A DNA stretch of 64,000 nucleotides, from contig NW_027473314.1 of assembly GCF_050947335.1 (NCBI RefSeq), forward strand, positions 2,542,001-2,606,000. The letters run 5' to 3'. The notes beneath the pieces were generated by a model, which was not told the DNA's origin, made no database searches, and saw only the letters and a program-made list of their open reading frames with translations. Of the stretch, positions 1 through 17,292 are shown piece after piece (the first letter of the stretch is position 1; every line of letters starts with the position of its first letter). The stretch comes from Megachile rotundata (taxonomy: Eukaryota > Arthropoda > Insecta > Hymenoptera > Megachilidae). The position numbers were made by a program, and so were the translations under genes.

Positions 1-339
1 CACAATCATACCATCACAATCTTACAATCACAATCATGCAATCACAATCATACAATCACAATCATACAATCACAATCATACAATCACAATCATACAATCA
101 CAATCATACAATCACAATCATATAATCACAATCATACAATCACAATCATACAATCACAATCATACAATCGCAATCAAAGAATCACAATCATACGATCACA
201 ATCATACAATCACAATCATACAATCACAATCATACAATCACAATCATACAATCACAATCATACAATCACAATCATACAATCAAAATCATGCAATCACAAT
301 CATACAATCACAATCATACAATCACAATCAGACAATCAC

Positions 340-3300
340 AATCATACAATCACAATCATACAATCACAATCATACAATCACAATCATACAATCACAATCA
401 TACAATCACAATCATACAATCGCAATCAAAGAATCACAATCATACGATCACAATCATACAATCACAATCATACAATCACAATCATACAATCGCAATCATA
501 CAATCACAGTCATACAATCACAATCATACAATCGCAATCATGCAATCACAATCATACAGAAACAATCATACAATCACTATCATACAATCACAATCATACA
601 ATCACAATCATACCATCACAATCTTACAATCACAATCATGCAATCACAATCATACAATCACAATCATACAATCACAATCATACAATCACAATCATACAAT
701 CGCAATCATACAATCACAATCATACAGAAACAATCATACAATCGCAATCATACAATCACAAACATACAGAAACAATCATACAACCACTATCATACAATCA
801 CAATCATACAATCACAATCATACAATCACAATCACACAATCACAATCATACAATCGCAATCATGCAATCACAATCATACAATCGCAATCATACAATCACA
901 ATCATACAATCACAATCATACAATCACAATCATACAATCACAATCTCACAATCACGATCATACAATAACGATCATACAATCACAATCATACAATCACAAT
1001 CATACAATCGCAATCATACAATCACAAACATACAGAAACAATCATACAACCACTATCATACAATCACAATCATACAATCACAATCATACAATCACAATCA
1101 TACAATCACAATCATACAATCACAATCATACAGTCACAATCATGCAATCACAATCATACAATCACAATCATACAATCACAATCATACAATCACAATCATA
1201 CAATCACAATCATGCAATCACAATCATACAATCACAATCATACAATCACAATCAGACAATCACAATCATACAATCACAATCATACAATCACAATCATACA
1301 ATCACAATCATACAATCACAATCATACAATCACAATCATACAATCGCAATCATACAATCGCAATCATACAATCACAATCATACGATCACAATCATACAAT
1401 CACAATCATACAATCACAGTCATACAATCGCAATCATACAATCACAATCATACAATTACTATCATACAATCACAATCATTCATTCGCAATCATACAATCA
1501 CAATCTCACAATCACGATCATACAATCACGATCATACAATCACAATCTCACAATCACAATCACACAATCACAATCATACAATCACAATCATACAATCACA
1601 ATCATACAATCACAATCATACAATCACAATCATACAGTCACAATCATACAATCACAATCACACAATCACAATCATACAATCACAATCTCACAATCACAAT
1701 CATACAGTCACAATCATACAATCACAATCATAGAATCCCAATCATACAATCACAATCTCACAATCACGATCATACAATAACGATCATACAATCACAATCA
1801 TACAATCACAATCATACAATCGCAATCATACAATCACAATCATGCAACCACCATCATACAATCACAATCATACAATCACAATCATACAATCACAATCATA
1901 CAATCACAATCATACAATCACAATCATACAATCACAATCATACAATCACAATCATACAATCACAATCATACAATCACAATCATACAATCACAATCATACA
2001 ATCACAATCATACAATCACAATCACACAATCACAATCATACAATCACAATCTCACAATCACGATCATACAATCACAATCTCATAATCACAATCACACAAT
2101 CACAATCATACAATCACAATCATACAGTCATAATCATACAATCGCAATCATGCAATCACAATCATACAATAACAATCATACGATCACAATCATACAATCA
2201 CAATCATACAATCACAATCAAACAGACAGAATCATACAATCACAATCGTACAATCACGATCATACAATCACGATCATACAATCACGATCATACAATCACA
2301 ATCATACCATCACAGTCATACAATTACAATCATACAATCACAATCATACAATCATAATCACAAAATCACAATCATACAATCAGAATCATACAATCACAAC
2401 CATACAATCACTATCATACAATCACAGTCATACAATCACAATCATACAATCACAGTCATACAATCACAATCATACAATCACAATCATACAATCACAATCA
2501 TACAATCACAATCATACAATCACAGTCATACAATCACAATCATACAATCACAGTCATACAATCACAATCATACAGTCACAATCATACAATCACAATCATA
2601 CAATCACAATCATACAATCACAATCATAGAATCACAATCATAGAATCACAATCATACAATCACAATCATACAATCACAATCATACAATCACAATCATACA
2701 ATCACAATCATACAATCACAATCATACAATCACAGTCATACAATCACAATCATACAGTCACAATCATACAATCACAATCATACAATCACAATCATAAAAT
2801 CACAATCATACAATAACAATCATACGATCACAATCATACAATCACAATCATACAATCACAATCAAACAGTCAGAATCATACAATCACGATCATACAATCA
2901 CGATCATACAATCACGATCATACAATCACGATCATACAACCACAATCATACCATCACAGTCATACAATTACAATCATACAATCACAATCATACAATCATA
3001 ATCACAAAATCACAATCATACAATCACAATCATACAATCACAACCATACAATCACAGTCATACAATCACAATCATACAGTCACAATCATACAATCACAAT
3101 CATACAATCACAATCATACAATCACAATCATACAATCACAATCATACAATCACAATCATAGAATCACAATCATACAATCACAATCATACAATCACAATCA
3201 TACAATCGCAATCATACAATCGCAATCAAAGAATCACAATCATACGATCACAATCATACAATCACAATCATACAATCGCAATCATACAATCACAATCATA

Positions 3301-3628
3301 CAGAAACAATCATACAACCTTAATTATACAACCACAATCATACGATCACAATCATACAATCACAATCATACAATCACAATCATACAATCACAATCATACA
3401 ATCACAATCATAGAATCACAATCATACAATCACAATCATACAATCACAATCATACAATCACGATCATACAATCACGATCATACAATCACGATCATACAAT
3501 CACAATCATACCATCACAGTCATACAATTACAATCATACAATCACAATCATACAATCATAATCACAAAATCACAATCATACAACCACAATCATACAATCA
3601 CAACCATACAATCACTATCATACAATCA
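340..3628 (+). repeat. 3.3 kb segmental copy, partner at 15838-19126
   Basis: Variant monomers match those at 15838-19126 at a constant offset of 15,498 bp (1,107 monomers). Landmarks include the CGCAATCAAAG site at 421, CATGC monomers at 638, 862, 1212, 1842 and 2150, the TTAATT monomer at 3314 and CAACCAC near 3581. The translations of 862-2085, 1842-2357 and 2150-2629 are identical to those of the partner. The first 1.45 kb also matches 10896-12350 at an offset of 10,556 bp. The copy ends near 3629, where TACAATCACT replaces the canonical monomer. Confidence 0.88.
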
Positions 3629-3734
3629 CTATCATACAATCACAATCATACAATCACAATCATAGAATCACAATCATAGAATCACAATCATACAATCACA
3701 ATCATACAATCACAATCATACAATCACAATCATA

Positions 3735-6700
3735 CAATCACAATCATACAATCACAATCTTACAATCACAATCATACAATCACAATCATACAATCACAAT
3801 CATACAACCGCAATCAATGAATCACAATCATACGATCACAATCATACAATCACAATCATACAATCACAATCATACAATCGCAATCATACAATCACAATCA
3901 TACAATTACTATCATACAATCACAATCACTCAATCGCAATCATACAATCAAAATCTCACAATTACGATCATACAATCACAATCTCATAATCACAATCACA
4001 CAATCACAATCATACAATCACAATCATACAGTCATAATCATACAATCGCAATCATGCAATCACAATCATACAATAACAATCATACGATCACAATCATACA
4101 ATCACAATCATACAATCACAATCAAACAGTCAGAATCATACAATCACAATCATACAATCACGATCATACAATCACGATCATACAATCACGATCATACAAT
4201 CACAATCATACCATCACAGTCATACAATTACAATCATACAATCACAATCATACAATCATAATCACAAAATCACAATCATACAATCACAATCATACAATCA
4301 CAACCATACAATCACTATCATACAATCACAGTCATACAATCACAATCATACAATCACAGTCATACAATCACAGTCATACAATCACAATCATACAATCACA
4401 GTCATACAATCACAATCATACAGTCACAATCATACAATCACAATCATACAATCACAATCATACAATCACAATCATAGAATCACAATCATACAATCACAAT
4501 CATACAATCACAATCATACAATCACAATCATACAATCACAATCATACAATCACAATCATACAATCACAATCATACAATCACAGTCATACAATCACAATCA
4601 TACAGTCACAATCATACAATCACAATCATACAATCACAATCATACATTCACAATCATACAATCACAATCATACAAACACAATCATACAATCACAATCATA
4701 CAATCGCCATCATACAATCGCAATCAAAGAGTCACAATCATACGATCACAATCATACAATCACAATCATACAATCACAATCATACAATCACAATCATACA
4801 ATCACAATCATACAATTACTATCATACAATCACAATCATACAATCACAATCATACAATCACAATCATACAATCACAATCATACAATCGCAATCAAAGAAT
4901 CACAATCATACGATCACAATCATACAATCGCAATCATACAATCACAATCATACAATTACTATCATACAATCACAATCACTCAATCGCAATCATACAATCA
5001 CAATCTCACAATCACGATCAAACAATCACAATCTCATAATCACAATCACACAATCACAATCATACAATCACAATCATACAGTCATAATCATACAATCGCA
5101 TTCATGCAATCACAATCATGCAATAACAATCATACGATTACAATCATACAATCACAATCATACAATCACAATCATACAATCACATTCAAACAGTCAGAAT
5201 CATACAATCACGATCATACAATCACGATCATACAATCACGATCATACAATCACGATCATACAATCACAATCATACCATCACAGTCATACAATTACAATCA
5301 TACAATCACAATCATACAATCATAATCACAAAATCACAATCATACAATCACAATCATACAATCACAACCATACAATCACTATCATACAATCACAGTCATA
5401 CAATCACAATCATACAATCACAGTCATACAATCACAATCATACAATCACAATCATACAATCACAATCATACAATCACAGTCATACAATCACAATCATACA
5501 ATCACAGTCATACAATCACAATCATACAGTCACAATCATACAATCACAATCATACAATCACAATCATACAATCACAATCATACCATCACAATCATAGAAT
5601 CAAAATCATAGAATCACAATCATACAATCACAATCATACAATCACAATCATACAATCACAATCATACAATCACAATCATACAATCACAATCATACAATCA
5701 CAATCATACAATCACAGTCATACAATCACAATCATACAGTCACAATCATACAATCACAATCATACAATCACAATCATACAATCACAATCATACAATCACA
5801 ATCATACAATCACAATCATAGAATCACAATCATAGAATCACAATCATACAATCACAATCATACAATCACAATCATACAATCACAATCATACAATCACAAT
5901 CATACAATCACAATCATACAATCACAGTCATACAATCACAATCATACAGTCACAATCATACAATCACAATCATACAATCACAATCATACATTCACAATCA
6001 TACAATCACAATCATACAATCACAATCATAGAATCACAATCATACAATCACAATCATACAATCACAATCATACAATCACAATCATACAATCACAATCATA
6101 CAATCACAATCTCACAATCACAATCATACAATCACAATCATACAATCATAATCATACAATCGCAATCATGCAATCACAATCATACAGAAACAATCATACA
6201 ATCACTATCATACAATCACAATCATACAATCACAATTATACCATCAAAATCTTACAATCACAATCATGCAATCACAATCATACAACCACAATCATACAAT
6301 CACAATCATACAATCACAATCATACAATCACAATCATACAATCACAATCATACAATCACAATCATACAATCACAATCATACAATCACAATCATACAATCA
6401 CAATCATACAATCACAATCATACAATCACAATCATACAATCACAATCATACAATCGCAATCAAAGAATCACAATCATACGATCACAATCATACAATCACA
6501 ATCATACAATCACAATCATACAATCACAATCATACAATTACTATCATACAATCACAATCATACAATCACAATCATACAATCACAATCATACAATCGCAAT
6601 CATACAATTGCAATCATACAATCACAAACATACAGAAACAATCATACAATCACTATCATACAATCACAATCATACAATCACAATCATACAATCACAATCA

Positions 6701-7122
6701 TACAATCACAATCATACAATCCCAATCATACAATCACAATCATACAGTCACAATCATGCAATCACAATCATGCAATCACAATCATACAATCACAATCATA
6801 CAATCACAATCATACAATCACAATCATACAATCACAATCATACAATCACAATCATACAATCACAATCATACAATCACAATCATACAATCACAATCATACA
6901 ATCACAATCATACAATCACAATCATACAATCACAATCATACAATCAAAATCATACAATCACAATCATACAATCACAATCATACAATCGCAATCATACAAT
7001 CACAATCATACAATCGCAATCAAAGAATCACAATCATACGATCACAATCATACAATCACAATCATACAATCACAATCATACAATCGCAATCATACAATCG
7101 CAATCATACAATCGCAATCATC
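3735..7122 (+). repeat. 3.4 kb segmental copy, partner at 20969-24251
   Basis: Landmarks match at an offset of 17,234 bp at the left (CTTAC at 3760, CAACCGC at 3805, CATGC at 4054) and 17,220 bp further on (CATGC at 6168 and 6266), a one-monomer change. At 3817 this copy has ATG where the partner has AAG. The partner is shorter before its right end and carries the 7 bp slip there. Part of this segment recurs again at 32887 onward. Confidence 0.85.
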
Positions 7123-7394
7123 CAATTACTATCATACAATCACAATCACTCAATCGCAATCATACAATCACAATCTCACAATCACGGTCATACAATCACA
7201 ATCTCATAATCACAATCACACAATCACAATCATACAATCACAATCATACAGTCATAATCATACAATCGCAATCATGCAATCACAATCATACAATAACTAT
7301 CATACGATCACAATCATACAATCACAATCAAACAGTCAGAATCATACAATCACAATCATACAGTCACGATCATACAATCACGATCATACAATCA

Positions 7395-10300
7395 CGATCA
7401 TACAATCACAATCATACCATCACAGTCATACAATTACAATCATACAATCACAATCATACAATCATAATCACAAAATCACAATCATACAATCACAATCATA
7501 CAATCACAACCATACAATCACTATCATACAATCACAGTCATACAATCACAATCATACAATCACAGTCATACAATCACAATCATACAATCACAATCATACA
7601 ATCACAATCATACAATCACAATCATACAATCACAGTCATACAATCACAATCATACAATCACAGTCATACAATCACAATCATACAGTCACAATCATACAAT
7701 CACAATCATACAATCACAATCATACAATCACAATCATACAATCACAATCATAGAATCACAATCATACAATCACAATCATACAATCACAATCATACAATCA
7801 CAATCATACAACCGCAATCAAAGAATCACAATCATACGATCACAATCATACAATCACAATCATACAATCACAATCATACAATCGCAATCATACAATCACA
7901 ATCTCACAATCACGATCATACAATCACAATCTCATAATCACAATCACACAATCACAATCATACAATCACAATCATACAGTCATAATCATACAATCGCAAT
8001 CATGCAATCACAATCATACAATAACAATCATACGATCACAATCATACAATCACAATCATACAATCACAATCAAACAGTCAGAATCATACAATCACAATCA
8101 TACAATCACGATCATACAATCACGATCATACAATCACGATCATACAATCACAATCATACCACCACAGTCATACAATTACAATCATACAATCACAATCATA
8201 CAATCATAATCACAAAATCACAATCATACAATCACAATCATACAATCACAACCATACAATCACAGTCATACAATCACAATCATACAGTCACAATCATACA
8301 ATCACAATCATACAATCACAATCATACAATCACAATCATACAATCACAATCATACAATCACAATCATACAATCACAATCATACAATCACAATCATAGAAT
8401 CACAATCATACAATCACAATCATACAATCACAATCATACAATCGCAATCATACAATCGCAATCAAAGAATCACAATCATACGATCACAATCATACAATCA
8501 CAATCATACAATCACAATCATACAATCGCAATCATACAATCACAATCATACAGAAACAATCATACAACCTTAATTATACAACCACAATCATACGATCACA
8601 ATCATACAATCACAATCATACAATCACAATCATACAATCACAATCATACAATCACAATCATAGAATCACAATCATACAATCACAATCATACAATCACGAT
8701 CATACAATCACGATCATACAATCACGATCATACAATCACGATCATACAATCACAATCATACCATCACAGTCATACAATTACAATCATACAATCACAATCA
8801 TACAATCATAATCACAAAATCACAATCATACAATCACAATCATACAATCACAACCATACAATCACAATCATACAATCACAATCATACAATCACAATCATA
8901 CAATCACAGTCATACAATCACAATCATACAATCACAATCATACAATCACAATCATACATTCACAATCATACAATCACAATCATACAATCACAGTCATACA
9001 ATCACAATCATACAATCACAGTCATACAATCACAATCATACAGTCACAATCATACAATCACAATCATACAATCACAATCATACAATCCCAATCATAGAAT
9101 CACAATCATACAATCACAATCATACAATCACAATCATACAATCACAATCAGACAATCACAATCATACAATCGCAATCAAAGAATCACAATCATACAATCA
9201 CAATCATACAAGGACAATCATACAATCACAATCGTACAGTCACAATCATACAATCGCAATCACACAACCACAATCTTACAATCACAATCATACGATCATA
9301 AACATACAATCACAATCATACAATCACAATCATACAATCACAATCATACAATCACAATCATACAATCACAATCATATAATCACAATCATACAATCACAAT
9401 CATACAATCACAATCATACAATCACAATCATAAAATCACAATCATACAATCGCAATCAAAGAATCACAATCATACGATCACAATCATACAATCACAATCA
9501 TACAATCACAATCATACAATCACAATCATACAATTACTATCTTACAATCACAATCATACAATCACAATCATACAATCACAATCATACAATCGCAATCATA
9601 CAATTGCAATCATACAATCACAAACATACAGAAATAATCATACAATCACTATCATACAATCACAATCATACAATCACAATCATACAATCACAATCATACA
9701 ATCACAATCATACAATCCCAATCATACAATCACAATCATACAGTCACAATCATGCAATCACAATCATACAATCACAATCATACAATCACAATCATATGTT
9801 CACAATCATAAAATCACAATCATACAATCACAATCATACAATCACAATCATACAATCACAATCATACAATCACAATCATACAATCGCAAGAAAAGAATCA
9901 CAATCATACAATCACAATCATACAATCACAATCATACAATCACAATCATACAATCACAATCATACAATCACAATCATACAATCACAATCATACAATCACA
10001 ATCATACAATCACAATCTCACAATCACAATCATACAATCACAATCATACAATCACAATCATACAATCACAATCATACAATCACAATCATACAATCACAGT
10101 CATACAATCACAATCATACAATCACAGTCATACAATCACAATCATACAGTCACAATCATACAATCACAATCATACAATCACAATCATACAATCAGAATCA
10201 TAGAATCACAATCATAGAATCACAATCATACAATCACAATCATACAATCACAATTATACAATCACAATCATACAATCACAATCATACAATCACAATCATA

Positions 10301-12350
10301 CAATCACAGTCATACAATCACAATCATACAGTCACAATCATACAATCACAATCATACAATCACAATCATACATTCACAATCATACAATCACAATCATACA
10401 ATCACAATCATAGAATCACAATCATACAGTCACAATCATACAATCACAATCATGCAATCACAATCATACAATCACAATCATACAATCACAATCATACAAT
10501 CACAATCTCACAATCACAATCATACAATCACAATCATACAATCATAATCATACAATCGCAATCATGCAATCACAATCATACAGAAACAATCATTCAATCA
10601 CTATCATACAATCACAATCATACAATCACAATCATACCATCACAATCTTACAATCACAATCATGCAATCACAATCATACAATCACAATCATACAATCACA
10701 ATCATACAATCACAATCATACAATCACAATCATACAATCACAATCATATAATCACAATCATACAATCACAATCATACAATCACAATCATACAATCGCAAT
10801 CAAAGAATCACAATCATACGATCACAATCATACAATCACAATCATACAATCACAATCATACAATCACAATCATACAATCACAATCATACAATCACAATCA
10901 TACAATCAAAATCATACAATCACAATCATACAATCACAATCATACAATCACAATCATACAATCACAATCATACAATCGCAATCAAAGAATCACAATCATA
11001 CGATCACAATCATACAATCACAATCATACAATCACAATCATACAATCGCAATCATACAATCACAGTCATACAATCACAATCATACAATCGCAATCATGCA
11101 ATCACAATCATACAGAAACAATCATACAATCACTATCATACAATCACAATCATACAATCACAATCATACCATCACAATCTTACAATCACAATCATGCAAT
11201 CACAATCATACAATCACAATCATACAATCACAATCATACAATCACAATCATACAATCGCAATCATACAATCACAATCATACAGAAACAATCATACAATCG
11301 CAATCATACAATCACAAACATACAGAAACAATCATACAACCACTATCATACAATCACAATCATACAATCACAATCATTCAATCACAATCACACAATCACA
11401 ATCATACAATCGCAATCATGCAATCACAATCATACAATCGCAATCATACAATCACAATCATACAATCACAATCATACAATCACAATCATACAATCACAAT
11501 CTCACAATCACGATCATACAATAACGATCATACAATCACAATCATACAATCACAATCATACAATCGCAATCATACAATCACAAACATACAGAAACAATCA
11601 TACAACCACTATCATACAATCACAATCATACAATCACAATCATACAATCACAATCATACAATCACAATCATACAATCACAATCATACAGTCACAATCATG
11701 CAATCACAATCATACAATCACAATCATACAATCACAATCATACAATCACAATCATACAATCACAATCATGCAATCACAATCATACAATCACAATCATACA
11801 ATCACAATCAGACAATCACAATCATACAATCACAATCATACAATCACAATCATACAATCACAATCATACAATCACAATCATACAATCACAATCATACAAT
11901 CGCAATCATACAATCGCAATCATACAATCACAATCATACGATCACAATCATACAATCACAATCATACAATCACAGTCATACAATCGCAATCATACAATCA
12001 CAATCATACAATTACTATCATACAATCACAATCATTCATTCGCAATCATACAATCACAATCTCACAATCACGATCATACAATCACGATCATACAATCACA
12101 ATCTCACAATCACAATCACACAATCACAATCATACAATCACAATCATACAATCACAATCATACAATCACAATCATACAATCACAATCATACAGTCACAAT
12201 CATACAATCACAATCACACAATCACAATCATACAATCACAATCTCACAATCACAATCATACAGTCACAATCATACAATCACAATCATAGAATCCCAATCA
12301 TACAATCACAATCTCACAATCACGATCATACAATAACGATCATACAATCA
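7395..12350 (+). repeat. Higher-order block, copy a of a 4.95 kb tandem duplication
   Basis: This block of 354 monomers is followed directly by a nearly identical block. Marker monomers recur at an offset of 4956 bp at the start and 4942 bp from about 8.5 kb on, so the two copies differ by one monomer in length. Shared landmarks include the TTAATT monomer (8564 and 13506), the AAGGAC monomer (9208 and 14150), the CAATTG monomer (9604 and 14546) and the CAGAAAC monomers near 10564 and 15506. The translated stretch at 10564-12336 differs from its partner by a single residue in 590. Such similarity implies a recent unequal exchange or amplification, or an assembly duplication. Confidence 0.9.
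8564..8577 (+). repeat. Diverged marker monomer ACAACCTTAATTAT
   Basis: This monomer differs from the consensus at four of 14 positions (5, 7, 8 and 12). It follows another diverged monomer, ACAGAAACAATCAT. The same variant occurs at 3314, 8564, 13506, 18812, 25161, 29151, 45111 and 50922, always in the array register for its part of the window. It is the best single marker for the 5 kb higher-order repeat in the first 31 kb. Confidence 0.9.
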
Positions 12351-15300
12351 CGATCATACAATCACAATCATACCATCACAGTCATACAATTACAATCATA
12401 CAATCACAATCATACAATCATAATCACAAAATCACAATCATACAATCACAATCATACAATCACAACCATACAATCACTATCATACAATCACAGTCATACA
12501 ATCACAATCATACAATCACAGTCATACAATCACAATCATACAATCACAATCATACAATCACAATCATACAATCACAATCATACAATCACAGTCATACAAT
12601 CACAATCATACAATCACAGTCATACAATCACAATCATACAGTCACAATCATACAATCACAATCATACAATCACAATCATACAATCACAATCATACAATCA
12701 CAATCATAGAATCACAATCATACAATCACAATCATACAATCACAATCATACAATCACAATCATACAACCGCAATCAAAGAATCACAATCATACGATCACA
12801 ATCATACAATCACAATCATACAATCACAATCATACAATCGCAATCATACAATCACAATCTCACAATCACGATCATACAATCACAATCTCATAATCACAAT
12901 CACACAATCACAATCATACAATCACAATCATACAGTCATAATCATACAATCGCAATCATGCAATCACAATCATACAATAACAATCATACGATCACAATCA
13001 TACAATCACAATCATACAATCACAATCAAACAGTCAGAATCATACAATCACAATCATACAATCACGATCATACAATCACGATCATACAATCACGATCATA
13101 CAATCACAATCATACCACCACAGTCATACAATTACAATCATACAATCACAATCATACAATCATAATCACAAAATCACAATCATACAATCACAATCATACA
13201 ATCACAACCATACAATCACAGTCATACAATCACAATCATACAGTCACAATCATACAATCACAATCATACAATCACAATCATACAATCACAATCATACAAT
13301 CACAATCATACAATCACAATCATACAATCACAATCATAGAATCACAATCATACAATCACAATCATACAATCACAATCATACAATCGCAATCATACAATCG
13401 CAATCAAAGAATCACAATCATACGATCACAATCATACGATCACAATCATACAATCACAATCATACAATCGCAATCATACAATCACAATCATACAGAAACA
13501 ATCATACAACCTTAATTATACAACCACAATCATACGATCACAATCATACAATCACAATCATACAATCACAATCATACAATCACAATCATACAATCACAAT
13601 CATAGAATCACAATCATACAATCACAATCATACAATCACGATCATACAATCACGATCATACAATCACGATCATACAATCACGATCATACAATCACAATCA
13701 TACCATCACAGTCATACAATTACAATCATACAATCACAATCATACAATCATAATCACAAAATCACAATCATACAATCACAATCATACAATCACAACCATA
13801 CAATCACAATCATACAATCACAATCATACAATCACAATCATACAATCACAGTCATACAATCACAATCATACAATCACAACCATACAATCACAATCATACA
13901 TTCACAATCATACAATCACAATCATACAATCACAGTCATACAATCACAATCATACAATCACAGTCATACAATCACAATCATACAGTCACAATCATACAAT
14001 CACAATCATACAATCACAATCATACAATCCCAATCATAGAATCACAATCATACAATCACAATCATACAATCACAATCATACAATCACAATCAGACAATCA
14101 CAATCATACAATCGCAATCAAAGAATCACAATCATACAATCACAATCATACAAGGACAATCATACAATCACAATCGTACAGTCACAATCATACAATCGCA
14201 ATCACACAATCACAATCTTACAATCACAATCATACGATCATAAACATACAATCACAATCATACAATCACAATCATACAATCACAATCATACAATCACAAT
14301 CATACAATCACAATCATATAATCACAATCATACAATCACAATCATACAATCACAATCATACAATCACAATCATAAAATCACAATCATACAATCGCAATCA
14401 AAGAATCACAATCATACGATCACAATCATACAATCACAATCATACAATCACAATCATACAATCACAATCATACAATTACTATCTTACAATCACAATCATA
14501 CAATCACAATCATACAATCACAATCATACAATCGCAATCATACAATTGCAATCATACAATCACAAACATACAGAAACAATCATACAATCACTATCATACA
14601 ATCACAATCATACAATCACAATCATACAATCACAATCATACAATCACAATCATACAATCCCAATCATACAATCACAATCATACAGTCACAATCATGCAAT
14701 CACAATCATACAATCACAATCATACAATCACAATCATATGTTCACAATCATAAAATCACAATCATACAATCACAATCATACAATCACAATCATACAATCA
14801 CAATCATACAATCACAATCATACAATCGCAAGAAAAGAATCACAATCATACAATCACAATCATACAATCACAATCATACAATCACAATCATACAATCACA
14901 ATCATACAATCACAATCATACAATCACAATCATACAATCACAATCATACAATCACAATCTCACAATCACAATCATACAATCACAATCATACAATCACAAT
15001 CATACAATCACAATCATACAATCACAATCATACAATCACAGTCATACAATCACAATCATACAATCACAGTCATACAATCACAATCATACAGTCACAATCA
15101 TACAATCACAATCATACAATCACAATCATACAATCAGAATCATAGAATCACAATCATAGAATCACAATCATACAATCACAATCATACAATCACAATTATA
15201 CAATCACAATCATACAATCACAATCATACAATCACAATCATACAATCACAGTCATACAATCACAATCATACAGTCACAATCATACAATCACAATCATACA

Positions 15301-17292
15301 ATCACAATCATACATTCACAATCATACAATCACAATCATACAATCACAATCATAGAATCACAATCATACAATCACAATCATACAATCACAATCATGCAAT
15401 CACAATCATACAATCACAATCATACAATCACAATCATACAATCACAATCTCACAATCACAATCATACAATCACAATCATACAATCATAATCATACAATCG
15501 CAATCATGCAATCACAATCATACAGAAACAATCATTCAATCACTATCATACAATCACAATCATACAATCACAATCATACCATCACAATCTTACAATCACA
15601 ATCATGCAATCACAATCATACAATCACAATCATACAATCACAATCATACAATCACAATCATACAATCACAATCATACAATCACAATCATATAATCACAAT
15701 CATACAATCACAATCATACAATCACAATCATACAATCGCAATCAAAGAATCACAATCATACGATCACAATCATACAATCACAATCATACAATCACAATCA
15801 TACAATCACAATCATACAATCACAATCATACAATCACAATCATACAATCAAAATCATACAATCACAATCATACAATCACAATCATACAATCACAATCATA
15901 CAATCACAATCATACAATCGCAATCAAAGAATCACAATCATACGATCACAATCATACAATCACAATCATACAATCACAATCATACAATCGCAATCATACA
16001 ATCACAGTCATACAATCACAATCATACAATCGCAATCATGCAATCACAATCATACAGAAACAATCATACAATCACTATCATACAATCACAATCATACAAT
16101 CACAATCATACCATCACAATCTTACAATCACAATCATGCAATCACAATCATACAATCACAATCATACAATCACAATCATACAATCACAATCATACAATCG
16201 CAATCATACAATCACAATCATACAGAAACAATCATACAATCGCAATCATACAATCACAAACATACAGAAACAATCATACAACCACTATCATACAATCACA
16301 ATCATACAATCACAATCATACAATCACAATCACACAATCACAATCATACAATCGCAATCATGCAATCACAATCATACAATCGCAATCATACAATCACAAT
16401 CATACAATCACAATCATACAATCACAATCATACAATCACAATCTCACAATCACGATCATACAATAACGATCATACAATCACAATCATACAATCACAATCA
16501 TACAATCGCAATCATACAATCACAAACATACAGAAACAATCATACAACCACTATCATACAATCACAATCATACAATCACAATCATACAATCACAATCATA
16601 CAATCACAATCATACAATCACAATCATACAGTCACAATCATGCAATCACAATCATACAATCACAATCATACAATCACAATCATACAATCACAATCATACA
16701 ATCACAATCATGCAATCACAATCATACAATCACAATCATACAATCACAATCAGACAATCACAATCATACAATCACAATCATACAATCACAATCATACAAT
16801 CACAATCATACAATCACAATCATACAATCACAATCATACAATCGCAATCATACAATCGCAATCATACAATCACAATCATACGATCACAATCATACAATCA
16901 CAATCATACAATCACAGTCATACAATCGCAATCATACAATCACAATCATACAATTACTATCATACAATCACAATCATTCATTCGCAATCATACAATCACA
17001 ATCTCACAATCACGATCATACAATCACGATCATACAATCACAATCTCACAATCACAATCACACAATCACAATCATACAATCACAATCATACAATCACAAT
17101 CATACAATCACAATCATACAATCACAATCATACAGTCACAATCATACAATCACAATCACACAATCACAATCATACAATCACAATCTCACAATCACAATCA
17201 TACAGTCACAATCATACAATCACAATCATAGAATCCCAATCATACAATCACAATCTCACAATCACGATCATACAATAACGATCATACAATCA
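12351..17292 (+). repeat. Higher-order block, copy b of the 4.95 kb tandem duplication
   Basis: This is the second copy of the block at 7395-12350, 353 monomers long. The left junction is visible: after the CAATAACGATC monomer ending near 12350, the sequence returns to the CGATC-rich stretch that began copy a at 7395. At the right end the copies part at 17293, where the expected CGATC is CAATC. Its last 1.45 kb (from 15838) also belongs to the copy pair with 340-3628, so block b runs on into sequence related to the left edge of the window. Confidence 0.9.

Noticed and set aside
7395..17292. Transposon or terminal-repeat element as the cause of the 4.95 kb duplication
   Set aside because: There are no terminal inverted repeats, target-site duplications or coding sequence. 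The block is satellite throughout and its joint is in register, so unequal exchange explains it better.
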